NCBI GenBank assembly: GCA_947175335.1
Contig: CAMWMF010000018.1
Coordinates: 1-39,234 of the forward strand
Length of the DNA stretch: 39,234 nt
Origin: an uncultured Clostridia bacterium
GTDB taxonomy: Bacteria > Bacillota > Clostridia > Christensenellales > Pumilibacteraceae
Direction of reading: 5' to 3'
Shown: positions 1 to 8,156 of the stretch, piece after piece
How positions within the stretch are numbered: the stretch's first letter is position 1
How the letters are laid out: every line of letters starts with the position of its first letter
The notes under the pieces: generated by a model
What the model was told of the DNA's origin: nothing
Seen by the model: the letters and a program-made list of their open reading frames with translations, nothing else
The model's database searches: none
Translations under genes and position numbers: made by a program

Positions 1-1
1 A

Positions 2-790
2 GAACAAAAAGGCAAACAGCAAGTCGCCGCCGAAAAAGCCAAGCAAAAAGCTGTTGCTAAGGCCAAGGCCGACGTAGCCAAGGAAGCCGAAATGAAGGCA
101 GCCAAGGAAAAAGCCGCGCAGGAAAAAGCTGCGGCTAAGGAAGCCGAAATGAAGGCGAAAAAGGAAGCCGCGGAAAAAGCCAAGGCCGAAAAAGCGGCAG
201 CCGATAAAGAAGCGAGAGAAAAGGCCAAAGCCGAAAAGGCAGCAGCCGACAAAGAAGCAAGAGAAAAAGCCAAGGCCGAAAAGGCAGCAGCCGACAAAGC
301 CGCCAAGGAAAAGGCAGCAGCCGATAAGGCCGCGCAGGAAAAAGCGCTTAGAGAAGCCGCCGAAAAGATAGCCAAAGAAATAGCGGAAAAGCCCGCTAAG
401 GAAACGGCGGAAACGGTAGCCGAAAAGACCGCCGAAACGACGGCTAAGGAAACCGCCAAGGAAACGGCTAAAGAAACAGCCGAAAAGACGGCGGAAAAGA
501 CCGCCAAAGAGGTTGCCAAGGAAGCCGCCGCGACGCAAGCAGCAAACGCTAACGACGATGACGACGAATACGACAACGAGTTCGGCGACGAAAACTCGGC
601 TGTCAAGGTAACGCTCAAATTCGACGAGGAAAAGGGCGACTGGGTAATCGAACGCACGGATATGAACAGAGCGTACAGACGTTTGCCCACCAAAGCTGAA
701 GCTTTGCCCGTTGCTCGCGAACTTGCCAAACGCTTGGAAGCTCAGCTGATAGTCCATAACAAGGACGGCAAGCTCAGCTACAACCTTTAA
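2..790 (+). CDS. Lys/Ala/Glu-rich coiled protein with DUF2188-like C-terminal domain (5' partial)
   Basis: The frame is open to the window edge, so the start lies upstream; 262 residues are visible. Residues 1 to about 180 are almost only A, K, E, D, T and Q, in repeats of the type [15 protein letters not shown] and later [11 protein letters not shown]. This pattern predicts a long charged coiled coil or extended helix. A short acidic linker ([13 protein letters not shown]) leads into a folded tail of about 60 residues with the pattern W-x-I-x-R ... R-R-x-P-T-K-A-E-A ... A-R-E-L-A ... L-I-V-H-N-K-D-G-K, which matches DUF2188-type domains, small alpha/beta modules with no firm function. An ATG at 92 is in frame but has no ribosome site and cuts the repeats, so it is probably internal. 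A terminator follows 11 bp after the stop. The cellular role is unknown; the DUF2188 call is moderately sure. Confidence 0.75.
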   Translation, partial: EQKGKQQVAAEKAKQKAVAKAKADVAKEAEMKAAKEKAAQEKAAAKEAEMKAKKEAAEKAKAEKAAADKEAREKAKAEKAAADKEAREKAKAEKAAADKAAKEKAAADKAAQEKALREAAEKIAKEIAEKPAKETAETVAEKTAETTAKETAKETAKETAEKTAEKTAKEVAKEAAATQAANANDDDDEYDNEFGDENSAVKVTLKFDEEKGDWVIERTDMNRAYRRLPTKAEALPVARELAKRLEAQLIVHNKDGKLSYNL

Positions 791-800
791 AACAAAATAA

Positions 801-821
801 CCGCCTTCGGGCGGTTTTTTT
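801..821 (+). terminator. Rho-independent terminator of the coiled protein gene
   Basis: CCGCC-TTCG-GGCGG hairpin with a stable UUCG-type tetraloop, followed by seven T residues. Confidence 0.9.
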
Positions 822-860
822 GTTAGTGAATAATGAATAATGTCGGACTGCTTTACCGCT

Positions 861-914
861 GATTACCTTCCCCCACGGGGAAGGTGTCACCATAGGTGAC
901 AGATGAGGGCAATC
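861..914. repeat. Two-hairpin dispersed repeat (CCTTCCCC...GGTGTC...GACAGATGAGGG), copy 1
   Basis: An ACCTTCCCC/GGGGAAGGT hairpin is followed by a GTCACC/GGTGAC hairpin and the tail AGATGAGGGCAATC. Further copies are at 22998-23047 and 35131-35195. The outer GATTACC/GGCAATC ends are nearly inverted. The family is non-coding and lies between genes. Confidence 0.85.
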
Positions 915-954
915 ATTAAAATCTTATCCTTTTTACTAATTCTACATTCTGCAT

Positions 955-1212
955 TTACAGCAGCAGCGCTGCCGCAACCACTATCCCCGCCCCCGGCAGA
1001 CCGAGCACACCGACGAGCAAGGAGTTAAACACATTTAGCGGCAACGCGATAATATTGAACGCGGAAAGTCCCGCAATCAACGCGCCGCCCGCCAGCGAAT
1101 TTATAACAATGCGCAGCACCCCGCGCGTTTTAAGGTGCATAACCCACGCTACGACTGCTACAAGCATCGCCGCCGCCGCAAATATCAAAACCGTTTCCCA
1201 ACCGAATTTCAT
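955..1212 (-). CDS. bofA: BofA-like pro-sigma-K processing inhibitor
   Basis: An 85-residue hydrophobic protein. It starts at the ATG MKFGWETVL, has two or three membrane segments (about 7-25, 31-55 and 64-84), and ends with the BofA signature N-x-x-N-S-L-L-V-G-V-L-G-L-P-G. In Bacillus, BofA sits in the mother-cell-derived forespore membrane and holds the SpoIVFB protease inactive until pro-sigma-K should be cleaved. Its presence suggests a sporulating ancestry. The gene stands alone here, between the coiled-protein terminator and a lipoprotein gene. No good Shine-Dalgarno site precedes the ATG, and a large palindrome (1225-1259) lies just upstream. The family call is fairly sure; the role in this organism is inferred. 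Confidence 0.8.
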   Translation of the reverse strand: MKFGWETVLIFAAAAMLVAVVAWVMHLKTRGVLRIVINSLAGGALIAGLSAFNIIALPLNVFNSLLVGVLGLPGAGIVVAAALLL

Positions 1213-1224
1213 ACTGTAATATAT

Positions 1225-1259
1225 GACAAATCCCGACCGATAATCGGTCGGGATTTGTC
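1225..1259. other. 35-bp near-perfect palindrome upstream of bofA
   Basis: Two 17-nt arms beginning GACAAATCCCGACCGAT are separated by one base. The palindrome lies between the lipoprotein stop and the bofA start. Neither side has a real T tract, although the AAAT/ATTT ends could serve weakly as one. It could terminate the lipoprotein transcript or act as an operator/cruciform in front of bofA. Confidence 0.6.
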
Positions 1260-1305
1260 CGGTTTTGTCAAATAAAAGGTTTTTTGTTTAATATCAATGT
1301 TATTA

Positions 1306-2109
1306 TTATTCGTCCGACGAAATGACTGTTTTAAAATCGGTGGGAAGCGTAACGGTTGTTTTACCCACGTTAAAAACAATAATGCTCGATACGGTCTTGC
1401 CCGTCTCCGGCTCGTCCTCGTCGTTATCCGACCACTCTTCCACATAGCCGAAGTAAACTATCTTGCCGTTTTGAATTTTGATAGTGTACGTTTCGACATC
1501 GCTTACATTGTCGATATCATCATCATCCTCTTTGAACGTAGCGGTATAAGCGCCGTTCTCGAACGTGAACTCGGCAAAGCCGTTGTATGCAGTCTCATAT
1601 TGCCTGAAATCAAGCTTGGCGTTTTTCATTACGTCTTTATCTGTTTCTTTTCTGTACCAAGCTTTTTCCGTAACATCGTACTCGTATTGGTAATTTTTTC
1701 CGTCACCCATGGCAGCAAAGGATTTTTGCGGTCTGGTTTCCAAAACCCACTCACCGTTTTCCATTACGTAATCGCCCGTTTCGTCATCGTACTTTCTGCT
1801 CGTATACGTGCCGTCGATGCCGTATTTATCGGTTGTCATGGTAAGCGTAGAATCACCTTTGGTATAAACCTTGCCGTCTCTCTCGCGCCGCATGACCGAC
1901 CTCGCCGAAAAGTTAGCAATGCCGGTATAATCGAACGCCGCCTGCCACGCCGCTTCGTCGGCGACCTGCTCGGACTTGATAGTAGCGGGATCGGTGTCGG
2001 CGGTAATTCTATCATCGTGGTCACCGCCGTCGCCGATGCACGCGACCATACCGAACGCCGACGCAGCAATAGCCGAAGCTAACATAAGCGATAAGATTTT
2101 CTTTTTCAT
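1306..2109 (-). CDS. Lipoprotein of unknown function
   Basis: 267 residues. The N-terminus MKKKILSLMLASAIAASAFGMVAC is a type II signal peptide: Lys cluster, hydrophobic core and lipobox GMVA-C, so the mature lipid-anchored chain should start at Cys24 or so. The mature part is acidic and rich in D, E, K and Y. It has the alternating pattern of beta-rich exported lipoproteins (for example TSRKYDDETGDYVMENGEWVLE), but no family is recognised. An AAGGAG ribosome site precedes the ATG by 7 bases, and a consensus promoter is present at 2143-2171. It is a single-gene unit downstream of the histidine kinase on the same strand. The function is unknown; the localisation is fairly certain. Confidence 0.85.
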   Translation of the reverse strand: MKKKILSLMLASAIAASAFGMVACIGDGGDHDDRITADTDPATIKSEQVADEAAWQAAFDYTGIANFSARSVMRRERDGKVYTKGDSTLTMTTDKYGIDGTYTSRKYDDETGDYVMENGEWVLETRPQKSFAAMGDGKNYQYEYDVTEKAWYRKETDKDVMKNAKLDFRQYETAYNGFAEFTFENGAYTATFKEDDDDIDNVSDVETYTIKIQNGKIVYFGYVEEWSDNDEDEPETGKTVSSIIVFNVGKTTVTLPTDFKTVISSDE

Positions 2110-2142
2110 GATTGGCTCCTTAATAAGGTTAAATTCAACAAC

Positions 2143-2171
2143 ATTATACCCACCGTACGGCAGATTGTCAA
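2143..2171 (-). promoter_or_regulatory. Sigma-A promoter of the lipoprotein gene
   Basis: Minus strand TTGACA, 17 bp, TATAAT; both hexamers are perfect. Confidence 0.9.
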
Positions 2172-2193
2172 TCGTTTATTAATTGATTATTTA

Positions 2194-3465
2194 TTATATA
2201 CTCTCTTTCACCACACAGGTAAGCGCAATAACAAACGTACTGCCCTTGCCCTTTTCGCTTTCGACGGAAATCGTGCCGCCCATCATTTCCACTATCTGCT
2301 TGCAAATAGTAAGGCCCAAACCGCTTGACCCCGACTCCCTGCCGCGCACCTTGTCGCAGCGGAAAAACCTGTCGAATATCTGCGCCTGATCCTCTTGCGA
2401 TATGCCCATACCGTTGTCCTGAACGGCAATTTCCACGCCGCCCTCGACGCACTCTATAAACAGCTTGATAACGCCCTTTTCGGCGGGCGTGTACTTGATG
2501 GCGTTATCTACAAGCGTGCGCACCGCCTCGGTAAGCAAGTTCTTATCGGTATTCAGCGTGACGGACAGCTCGCCCACAAGCTCGATTTGGTGTCCTGTGT
2601 TGAGCAGCTTGTAGCCGTCCACAACCTCGGCAACAGTTTCGTAAAGGTTGAACTCGGTGCAGTTAAGCGCAAAATCGCCGAGCTTGGCAAGCCACAAAAG
2701 CTGCTCGACAATGCGCTTCATATTTTCGCTTTCGCGCGATATCGCTTCCACCGCCTCGGCAAGCACCTTGGGGTCGTCCTTGCCCCACCGCCGCAAAAGA
2801 TTGGCATAGCCCGCAATGACGGCAAGCGGAGTTTTAAGCTCGTGCGACGCGTCGGATACAAAGTTTTCCTGCCGCTCGAACGCCTGCTGCAACGAATCCA
2901 ACATTGAATTTATCTGCTCGGTAAGCTCCATCAGCTCGTCCTGCGAATCGACGGGGTCGAGCCGCGCCGACGCCGATAAATTATTCTCCTCGGAAATTTC
3001 CTTAACCCTGTGCGTAATCTTGCGCACGGGACTTATCATGTACTGGCTGGAAAATCCGCCCAGCACCGCGCCGAGTATAATAAACACCAGCACGACCACG
3101 GCGGACGTTATTATAAGCCGTTGCATATACGCTACGGAAATACTCTCCCCGCTACCAGACAGCTTGCCTATGCTGGCAAGCATAAAGGCGGCGTAGCCTA
3201 TAAGCATAAGCCCGAACACCACTGTAAACACGACGGTGGTTTTGGCTGTTATACCTATTTTCAGTTTTTTGGACAGCTTTCTAAACCCTATCACGCACAG
3301 CGTAACGGGAAAGAAAATACAGCAAAATATTTTAAACGCAATAGAGCGCGATTTGCTTTTCCGCTCAACGCGCTCCGAATTTTCGGACTTTATCTCCGCT
3401 ATTGTTTGCTTGACGGCTTCTTTTTTTTCCTCGTCGGAAGCAACTTGCTTGTTATCGTCGTTCAT
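2194..3465 (-). CDS. Two-component sensor histidine kinase (HAMP-HisKA-HATPase)
   Basis: 423 residues. A charged cytoplasmic N-tail of about 43 residues is followed by hydrophobic segments at about 44-62, 75-99 and 115-137, a HAMP region (about 138-190), HisKA with the phospho-acceptor in SDASHELKTP (His208), and HATPase with the N box DNAIKYTP (Asn321), a DNGMGIS G1 box and a GSSGLGL G2 box. All catalytic boxes are intact. It should autophosphorylate and pass phosphate to the response regulator encoded just upstream. The ATG lies inside the regulator's stop region (overlap ATGA, 4 bp), so translation is probably coupled. The extracytoplasmic loop is tiny, so sensing may occur within the membrane or envelope. 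The ligand is unknown. Confidence 0.95.
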   Translation of the reverse strand: MNDDNKQVASDEEKKEAVKQTIAEIKSENSERVERKSKSRSIAFKIFCCIFFPVTLCVIGFRKLSKKLKIGITAKTTVVFTVVFGLMLIGYAAFMLASIGKLSGSGESISVAYMQRLIITSAVVVLVFIILGAVLGGFSSQYMISPVRKITHRVKEISEENNLSASARLDPVDSQDELMELTEQINSMLDSLQQAFERQENFVSDASHELKTPLAVIAGYANLLRRWGKDDPKVLAEAVEAISRESENMKRIVEQLLWLAKLGDFALNCTEFNLYETVAEVVDGYKLLNTGHQIELVGELSVTLNTDKNLLTEAVRTLVDNAIKYTPAEKGVIKLFIECVEGGVEIAVQDNGMGISQEDQAQIFDRFFRCDKVRGRESGSSGLGLTICKQIVEMMGGTISVESEKGKGSTFVIALTCVVKESI

Positions 3466-4133
3466 CTTATAACGTAACCCGCGCCGCGCACGGTTTCTAT
3501 AATATTCACTTTATAAGTATTGTCTATTTTGGCGCGTAAATACCGTATGTACACGTCCACAACGTTGGTGCTGCCGTAAAAGTCGAACCCCCACACCTCG
3601 TCTAAAAGCGTTTCGCGCGAAATTACTACGTTACGGTGCTGCATAAGGTACAACAAAAGATCGAATTCCTTTTTGGTAAGGTCTATGGGCGCGCCCGCAT
3701 ACGTGGCGACTCGCGCGTCGGGATTGACGGACAGGTCGCCGCAAATCATATTGTTGGTCGACGACGCGACGGCGTTTTTGGTATGCAAGCGAATACGCGC
3801 CAAAAGCTCCTCTATTGCAAACGGCTTGGTCATGTAATCGTTTGCGCCTATGTCAAGCCCCGTCACCTTGTCAACCACTTGGTCGCGTGCGGTAAGTATT
3901 ATTACCGGCGTTTGCTTGGACATACGCAAGCGGCGCAACACCTCTATGCCGTTAAGCGACGGAAGCATAACGTCCAAAATAATAAGGTCGAAATCGGCGG
4001 CAAGCGCTATGTTAAGCGCCTCCCTGCCGTCGCCGCAAATGGTGCAGGCGTAGTTTTCGTGTTCGAGCTCCAGCTGCAAAAACCGCGAAATCTGCGCCTC
4101 GTCCTCGACTATAAGTATGCTTTTTCTATCCAT
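3462..4133 (-). CDS. OmpR/PhoB-family response regulator
   Basis: 223 residues. The receiver domain spans 1-120 with the acidic pair E10/D11, phospho-acceptor Asp54 (DLIILDVMLP) and Lys103 (TKPF). The C-terminal winged helix (about 130-223) has the typical LTKKEFDLLLYLMQH and RGAGYVIR signatures. It probably binds direct repeats as a dimer after phosphorylation by the overlapping kinase. It begins 27 bp after the pyruvate kinase stop without its own promoter, and only a weak GGAA sits ahead of the ATG. It may therefore be read through from pyk as a pyk-RR-HK operon. Target genes cannot be deduced. Confidence 0.95.
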   Translation of the reverse strand: MDRKSILIVEDEAQISRFLQLELEHENYACTICGDGREALNIALAADFDLIILDVMLPSLNGIEVLRRLRMSKQTPVIILTARDQVVDKVTGLDIGANDYMTKPFAIEELLARIRLHTKNAVASSTNNMICGDLSVNPDARVATYAGAPIDLTKKEFDLLLYLMQHRNVVISRETLLDEVWGFDFYGSTNVVDVYIRYLRAKIDNTYKVNIIETVRGAGYVIR

Positions 4134-4160
4134 ATGGCTGTGTTCCGATTTTGTCGTTAG

Positions 4161-5582
4161 TTAGAAGCGTTTAACCGTTTCTATGCGCAGGGTGTTGGTA
4201 TTGCCCGACACGCCTACGGGCACGCCCGCCGCTACGACAACCAAGTCACCCTCTGTTACAATTCCCGTATTAAGCGCGCAGTTTACCACATGCTTAAACA
4301 GCTCGTCGGACGATTCCTGTTTTTTGCTGAGCGTGGGCACAATACCCCAGTTCATAGCAAGCTGATTGTACGCCTTTTCGGACGTTGTGGGCGCAATGAT
4401 CGGCGCCGACGGACGGAAACGCGAAATCTTGCGCGCGGTGTAGCCCGACTGCGACACGGCTATAATCGCCTTGGCGTCAAGGTCGAACGCCGCCGCGCAT
4501 GCGGAGTGCGAAACCGCGTCCGTAATAGACTTGATATCTGCGTCGAGTACGTTAAACCGTTTTTTAAAATCTATACCGCTTTCGGCACGCTCGGCAATAG
4601 TCGCCATCGTGCGCACCGATTCCACAGGATAGTTGCCCGCAGCCGTTTCGCCGGAAAGCATGATAGCGGACGAGCCGTCGTACACGGCGTTTGCCACGTC
4701 GGAAATTTCCGCACGCGTCGGACGCGGATTGGTTACCATCGATTCAAGCATCTGCGTGGCGGTAATGACCTTTTTGCCGCTGCGGTAGCACCGCGAAATA
4801 ATGTCTTTTTGAATACCGGGCAGCTCCTCGAAGGGTATTTCCACACCCATATCGCCGCGCGCCACCATAACGCCGTCGCACTCGGCAAGTATGGACATAA
4901 CGTTGTCTACGCCCGAGCGGTTTTCTATCTTTGCGATGAGCTGAATGCTGTTGGCGTCGTTCTCGTTGAGTAGCCGCTTAACTATGCGCACGTCCTCTAC
5001 GCTGCGCACAAACGACATTGCTATGTAGTCGACGTCCTGCGAAATGCCGAATTCTATGTCCGCGCGGTCGCCGTCGGACAGGTACGGCATGTCTATAAAC
5101 GTGTCGGGCATGTTAATGCTCTTGCGGTTGGAAAGATAGCCGTCGTTCATAACGGTAGTCACTATATCGGTCTTATTCACGCTCTCGACGGACAGCTCGA
5201 TAAGCCCGTCGTTTACAAGTATGCGCGTACCCTTTTTTACGTACTGCGGAAGGTCCTCGTACGACACGGAAACTATGGTTTGGTCGCCCTCCACCTCGCG
5301 CGTGGTAAGCGTAAACTTATCGCCCTTTTTCAGCTCCACCTTGCCGTCTTTGAACGTCCTTATGCGGATTTCGGGCCCCTTAGTGTCAAGCAAAATAGCA
5401 ACAGGCACGCCCAATTCCTTGCGCGCGCGCTTTACCATATCCATGCGCCGCTTGTGCTCGTCGTACGTGCTGTGCGAAAAGTTAAGCCGCGCTACGTTCA
5501 TTCCCGCGCGTATCATGCTTTTAAGCACCGAGTAATCGTCGGTAGCCGGTCCAAGCGTACATACAATTTTGGTTCTGCGCAT
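4161..5582 (-). CDS. pyk: Pyruvate kinase
   Basis: 473 residues from the ATG at 5582, preceded by GGAGG at 10 bases; an upstream in-frame start at 5639 lacks this site and overlaps the promoter. The enzyme transfers phosphate from phosphoenolpyruvate to ADP, the last glycolytic step. Visible signatures are RTKIVCTLGPAT, GMNVARLNFSH, LDTKGPEIR, MVARGDMGVEIP and ITATQMLESM ... NPRPTRAEISDVANAVYDG, followed by the regulatory C-terminal domain. It lacks the extra PEP-utiliser-like C-terminal domain found in many Bacilli and Clostridia. It is the first gene of a possible pyk / response regulator / kinase transcript. Confidence 0.97.
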   Translation of the reverse strand: MRRTKIVCTLGPATDDYSVLKSMIRAGMNVARLNFSHSTYDEHKRRMDMVKRARKELGVPVAILLDTKGPEIRIRTFKDGKVELKKGDKFTLTTREVEGDQTIVSVSYEDLPQYVKKGTRILVNDGLIELSVESVNKTDIVTTVMNDGYLSNRKSINMPDTFIDMPYLSDGDRADIEFGISQDVDYIAMSFVRSVEDVRIVKRLLNENDANSIQLIAKIENRSGVDNVMSILAECDGVMVARGDMGVEIPFEELPGIQKDIISRCYRSGKKVITATQMLESMVTNPRPTRAEISDVANAVYDGSSAIMLSGETAAGNYPVESVRTMATIAERAESGIDFKKRFNVLDADIKSITDAVSHSACAAAFDLDAKAIIAVSQSGYTARKISRFRPSAPIIAPTTSEKAYNQLAMNWGIVPTLSKKQESSDELFKHVVNCALNTGIVTEGDLVVVAAGVPVGVSGNTNTLRIETVKRF

Positions 5583-5610
5583 AATGTAGTTTCCTCCGTT
5601 ATGGATAGGA

Positions 5611-5639
5611 TTTATATAAATATGAGCGCGTAGGCGCAA
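5611..5639 (-). promoter_or_regulatory. Probable pyk promoter
   Basis: Minus strand TTGCGC, 17 bp, TATAAA, about 29 bp upstream of the start. Confidence 0.65.
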
Positions 5640-5643
5640 CCGA

Positions 5644-5682
5644 TAATTCCGAATTCTTAATTCCGAATTCCGAATTATAATT
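5644..5682. repeat. AATTCCGAATT dispersed repeat
   Basis: Iterated AATTCCGAATTC units in a 39-bp palindromic block. It touches the stop codon of the minus-strand gene ending at 5681. Confidence 0.85.
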
Positions 5683-6274
5683 AAAGTATTTCTTTAATGC
5701 GTTGAATAAGCATTGCTTTTTCGTTGCCCTTAACTTTTTGAGCATAGGACATCAAAAGCGTGGATTGCTTGCGGTTAAGCTCAACCTTGCGCTGCGCGTT
5801 CTTTTTCATCATCTCGATAAAGAACTTGTCGAGGAATTCCAGCATATACTGACCGAACGAGCTTTTCATAGCTTCGTTCTTGATTACGTTTTTAAATATG
5901 CCGTCCACAATATCCACCTTGTTGGCGACAAGCAGGTTTATGACCATGGTAAACAACTCGCCCTTGTCGGCTGTCGGCGAAAAGGAAAACACCGCACGGT
6001 TTACGACGGGACGGTCTATAAGCGTCTTTTGCACCTTGGCGGCGTTTGCTTTAAGGAACAGCTCGTATATGCGGTCTACGTACAGCTTGGCAAAGACGAG
6101 GTTTTTAAGGTCTGCGTCGTTGCGGATAAGCATAAATTCCCAAAGGTCCTCGGCGGCGCCGTAATCCAAATTAAGCATAGCGCCGAAGTACTTGTCAACC
6201 GCTGCCTGCTTCAACATATCGGAATTGAAAAATTCGCTCAAAATCTCGTACTGCTTGATTTGTTTGGTGTTCAT
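5681..6274 (-). CDS. Helical protein of unknown function
   Basis: 197 residues, with no family recognised. The composition is strongly helical (many L, K, A, E, F, M), with no signal peptide, membrane segment or Cys motif, so it is probably a cytoplasmic all-alpha protein. Recurrent patterns such as LLVANKVDIVDGIFKNVIKNE suggest paired helices. The ATG follows GTGAGGATTT, a good ribosome site, and a TTGATT-17-TATAAT promoter lies at 6309-6337. The stop codon lies at the edge of an AATTC repeat, so the present C-terminus may have been set by repeat insertion. It appears to be monocistronic, upstream of pyk. Confidence 0.8.
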   Translation of the reverse strand: MNTKQIKQYEILSEFFNSDMLKQAAVDKYFGAMLNLDYGAAEDLWEFMLIRNDADLKNLVFAKLYVDRIYELFLKANAAKVQKTLIDRPVVNRAVFSFSPTADKGELFTMVINLLVANKVDIVDGIFKNVIKNEAMKSSFGQYMLEFLDKFFIEMMKKNAQRKVELNRKQSTLLMSYAQKVKGNEKAMLIQRIKEIL

Positions 6275-6308
6275 AAATCCTCACAAAGTAAAAATATTTT
6301 TCATTCTA

Positions 6309-6337
6309 ATTATACATTATACGCAATCCAAAATCAA
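6309..6337 (-). promoter_or_regulatory. Promoter of the 197-aa helical protein
   Basis: Minus strand TTGATT, 17 bp, TATAAT. Confidence 0.8.
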
Positions 6338-6412
6338 GCGTTTTGCCAAATTTACCGCCCCGTTTTGCGGCAAAAACGCATTACTATATGCGGACATTCA
6401 ACATAAATGCGA

Positions 6413-7117
6413 TTACGCGTTATTCAATATGTACCGCGAATGCTTTTCCACTTGGAATTTGGCTTTTTCTTTCCAATCGAGTTTTTCGGTCCATTCGTAT
6501 TGCGTAGGCAAAAACGATATTACGTTACCCTTCATTCCCTCGAATGGCTCGTCGTAACAGATAATTGCGCTCGGCTTGACACGCTTTAACATTTCGTTAT
6601 AGCCAAGCATAAAATCGTCCTCGCAATTTTCGCGGTAATACGTGCAAACCGCAACAATCGAGCCTTGCTCTATCCCGTCGAAGCAAAAGTCGAACGTGCG
6701 CTCGTCACCCCACGCAACTGTCGGGATAACGCGCAAGCCTTGGCTTTGCCAATACGCGCCGCACCAACGGTTTTTAAACACGCTCTCTATTTGCAACGCC
6801 AACGGCATATCGGTAAACAAGCTGAAATCGGGCGTTAAAAGAGCATAATATTGCTTTAACTTTTCTATCTCGTCATCCGGCTTGTCGTAAACCTTATCGA
6901 ACTTCCAATCGTGCATAAAAAAATGCACCGTTTTTTGTGCATTCTCGTTGTCGTTTATTTTGGTTTTGGTATAGTCTACAAACTTGATTTTGCTTATGTC
7001 GATTTGCTGTTTACGCACAAGCGGCATATCGTACTTGCCCACGCCGCGAAATTCGTTGCGCACAAACAACCTTTTGTGTTTGGCTTTTTGAATGTCGTAT
7101 TCGGTCAATTCTTTCAT
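6413..7117 (-). CDS. DUF4417-like protein
   Basis: 234 residues. The central block LLTPDFSLFTDMPLALQIESVFKN, followed by W-C-G-A-Y-W-Q-S-Q-G-L-R-V-I-P-T-V-A-W-G-D and FDGIEQGSIVAVCTYY, fits DUF4417, a family often encoded on phages and mobile elements. No enzymatic activity is established for it. AAGGAG precedes the ATG by 8 bases. It is the last gene of the four-gene minus-strand operon 8483-6413 and follows the zinc-ribbon paralogue by 27 bp. No convincing terminator follows. Its position suggests co-function with the toxin-like module, but this is an inference from proximity. Confidence 0.75.
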   Translation of the reverse strand: MKELTEYDIQKAKHKRLFVRNEFRGVGKYDMPLVRKQQIDISKIKFVDYTKTKINDNENAQKTVHFFMHDWKFDKVYDKPDDEIEKLKQYYALLTPDFSLFTDMPLALQIESVFKNRWCGAYWQSQGLRVIPTVAWGDERTFDFCFDGIEQGSIVAVCTYYRENCEDDFMLGYNEMLKRVKPSAIICYDEPFEGMKGNVISFLPTQYEWTEKLDWKEKAKFQVEKHSRYILNNA

Positions 7118-7144
7118 TTTGTTTTCTCCTTTTATATAATTGTT

Positions 7145-7642
7145 TTAATCCTCGGGCGGAAAGTCGTAATCATGCTCGTCGCCGCAATACATAAAGCACG
7201 GATGTACCACCTCATCCCAAATGTCTTTTAGTAAACGACCGCCAATGTTTGCTTGGTCATGAAATTCATCAATCGATATAAATGATTGTTCAAACTCTTT
7301 GCTCGCCAAAACCGCGCCATTGTTTTTACGAAAAACTTCATAAACTTTCCCGTTATGCCAAAACAACATTTCAGCATAAAACTTTAATCCGTTTATAAAA
7401 TCTTCAAACATCGCCTTAAATTTTTGACCCGCCTTGTACTGCTCTTTTGCGCGCGAAAGCGGTACAAGCATAGGGTAACTTATGCCGTAGCACTCCTCAT
7501 AAAATTCGCTGCCGCCGTTGCTTTTCCACCCACATTTTTGACATTTACACGTATTACCATAATCGTCCGCAAAAGTAAGTGCGCCACAAATTTCACATTT
7601 TATCGCATTATTATATTCCATTGTATTATATTTCTTTTCCAT
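7145..7642 (-). CDS. Zinc-ribbon protein, possible CPCC-like immunity protein (intact paralogue)
   Basis: 165 residues from the ATG at 7642; a longer frame to 7693 would run into the upstream gene. The N-terminal zinc ribbon C-E-I-C-G ... C-Q-K-C-G-W is followed by P-L-S-R-A-K-E-Q-Y-K-A-G. This resembles the CPxCG...CPVCGWEDD...L-x-E-A-R-x-N-Y pattern of CPCC-type proteins, which are often immunity proteins beside polymorphic toxins. The remainder (FEDFINGLKFYAEMLFWHN, then NIGGRLLKDIWDEVVHPCF) is unrecognised. It begins 7 bp after the end of a frameshifted paralogue with which it shares most residues. The family name is tentative; the paralogy is clear. Confidence 0.75.
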   Translation of the reverse strand: MEKKYNTMEYNNAIKCEICGALTFADDYGNTCKCQKCGWKSNGGSEFYEECYGISYPMLVPLSRAKEQYKAGQKFKAMFEDFINGLKFYAEMLFWHNGKVYEVFRKNNGAVLASKEFEQSFISIDEFHDQANIGGRLLKDIWDEVVHPCFMYCGDEHDYDFPPED

Positions 7643-7649
7643 AATGCTA

Positions 7650-8151
7650 TCAATCCTCGGGCGGAAAGTCGTAATCGGATAGCGAAGCAGCACAATACAT
7701 AAAGCACGGGTGTACGACTTCGTCCCAAATGTCTTTAATCAATCGCCCCCCCTATATTCCCGTTATTCACAAAATCATCAACGCTCTTATATATTTGTTC
7801 TGCACCTCTACTTTCCAAAAAAATTCCCGTATCACGATACCGCACGGCATAATATTTGTTGTTATGCCAAAACAGCATTTCTTTGTACCAATTCAGTCCG
7901 TTTATAAAATCCTCGAATGTTGCCTTGAACTTTTGTCCTTTCCTATATTGCTCTCGCGCACGCGAGAGCGGAACAAGCATAGGATAACTTATTCCGTGCC
8001 ATTTCTCCATAAGTTCATTACCGCCGTCTTGCATCCAACCGCAATGCGGGCATTTGTCAGTATTGCCGTAGTCATCCATAAATGTAATATTGCCACATAC
8101 TTCACACTTAGTTGCATTGTTATATTCCATAGGATTGCATTTCTTATCCAT
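7650..8151 (-). pseudogene. Frameshifted paralogue of the zinc-ribbon protein (G7 run)
   Basis: From the ATG at 8151 the protein matches the neighbouring paralogue (zinc ribbon C-E-V-C-G ... C-P-H-C-G-W, then GISYPMLVPLSRAREQYRKGQ) up to NIGG. A run of seven G (minus strand; 7746-7752) then shifts the frame and stops it at 7735, leaving 138 residues. With six G the frame continues as GGRLIKDIWDEVVHPCFMYC and ends DYDFPPED at 7650, exactly like the intact copy. A sequencing error, a recent null mutation or slippage-based phase variation would all look the same. Its ribosome site GAGGAG lies in the last codons of the toxin-like gene, 5 bp upstream. Confidence 0.85.
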
Positions 8152-8156
8152 ATTGC

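Noticed and set aside
92-540. Short tandem repeats (AAGGAAGCCG, GAAAAGGCCA types) as a possible CRISPR or minisatellite
   Set aside because: They are in frame and encode the KAE-rich coiled region; there are no unique spacers or constant repeat length.
6354-6378. Hairpin after the DUF4417 gene as a terminator
   Set aside because: The stem is only four base pairs (CCGC/GCGG) and the T stretch is interrupted.
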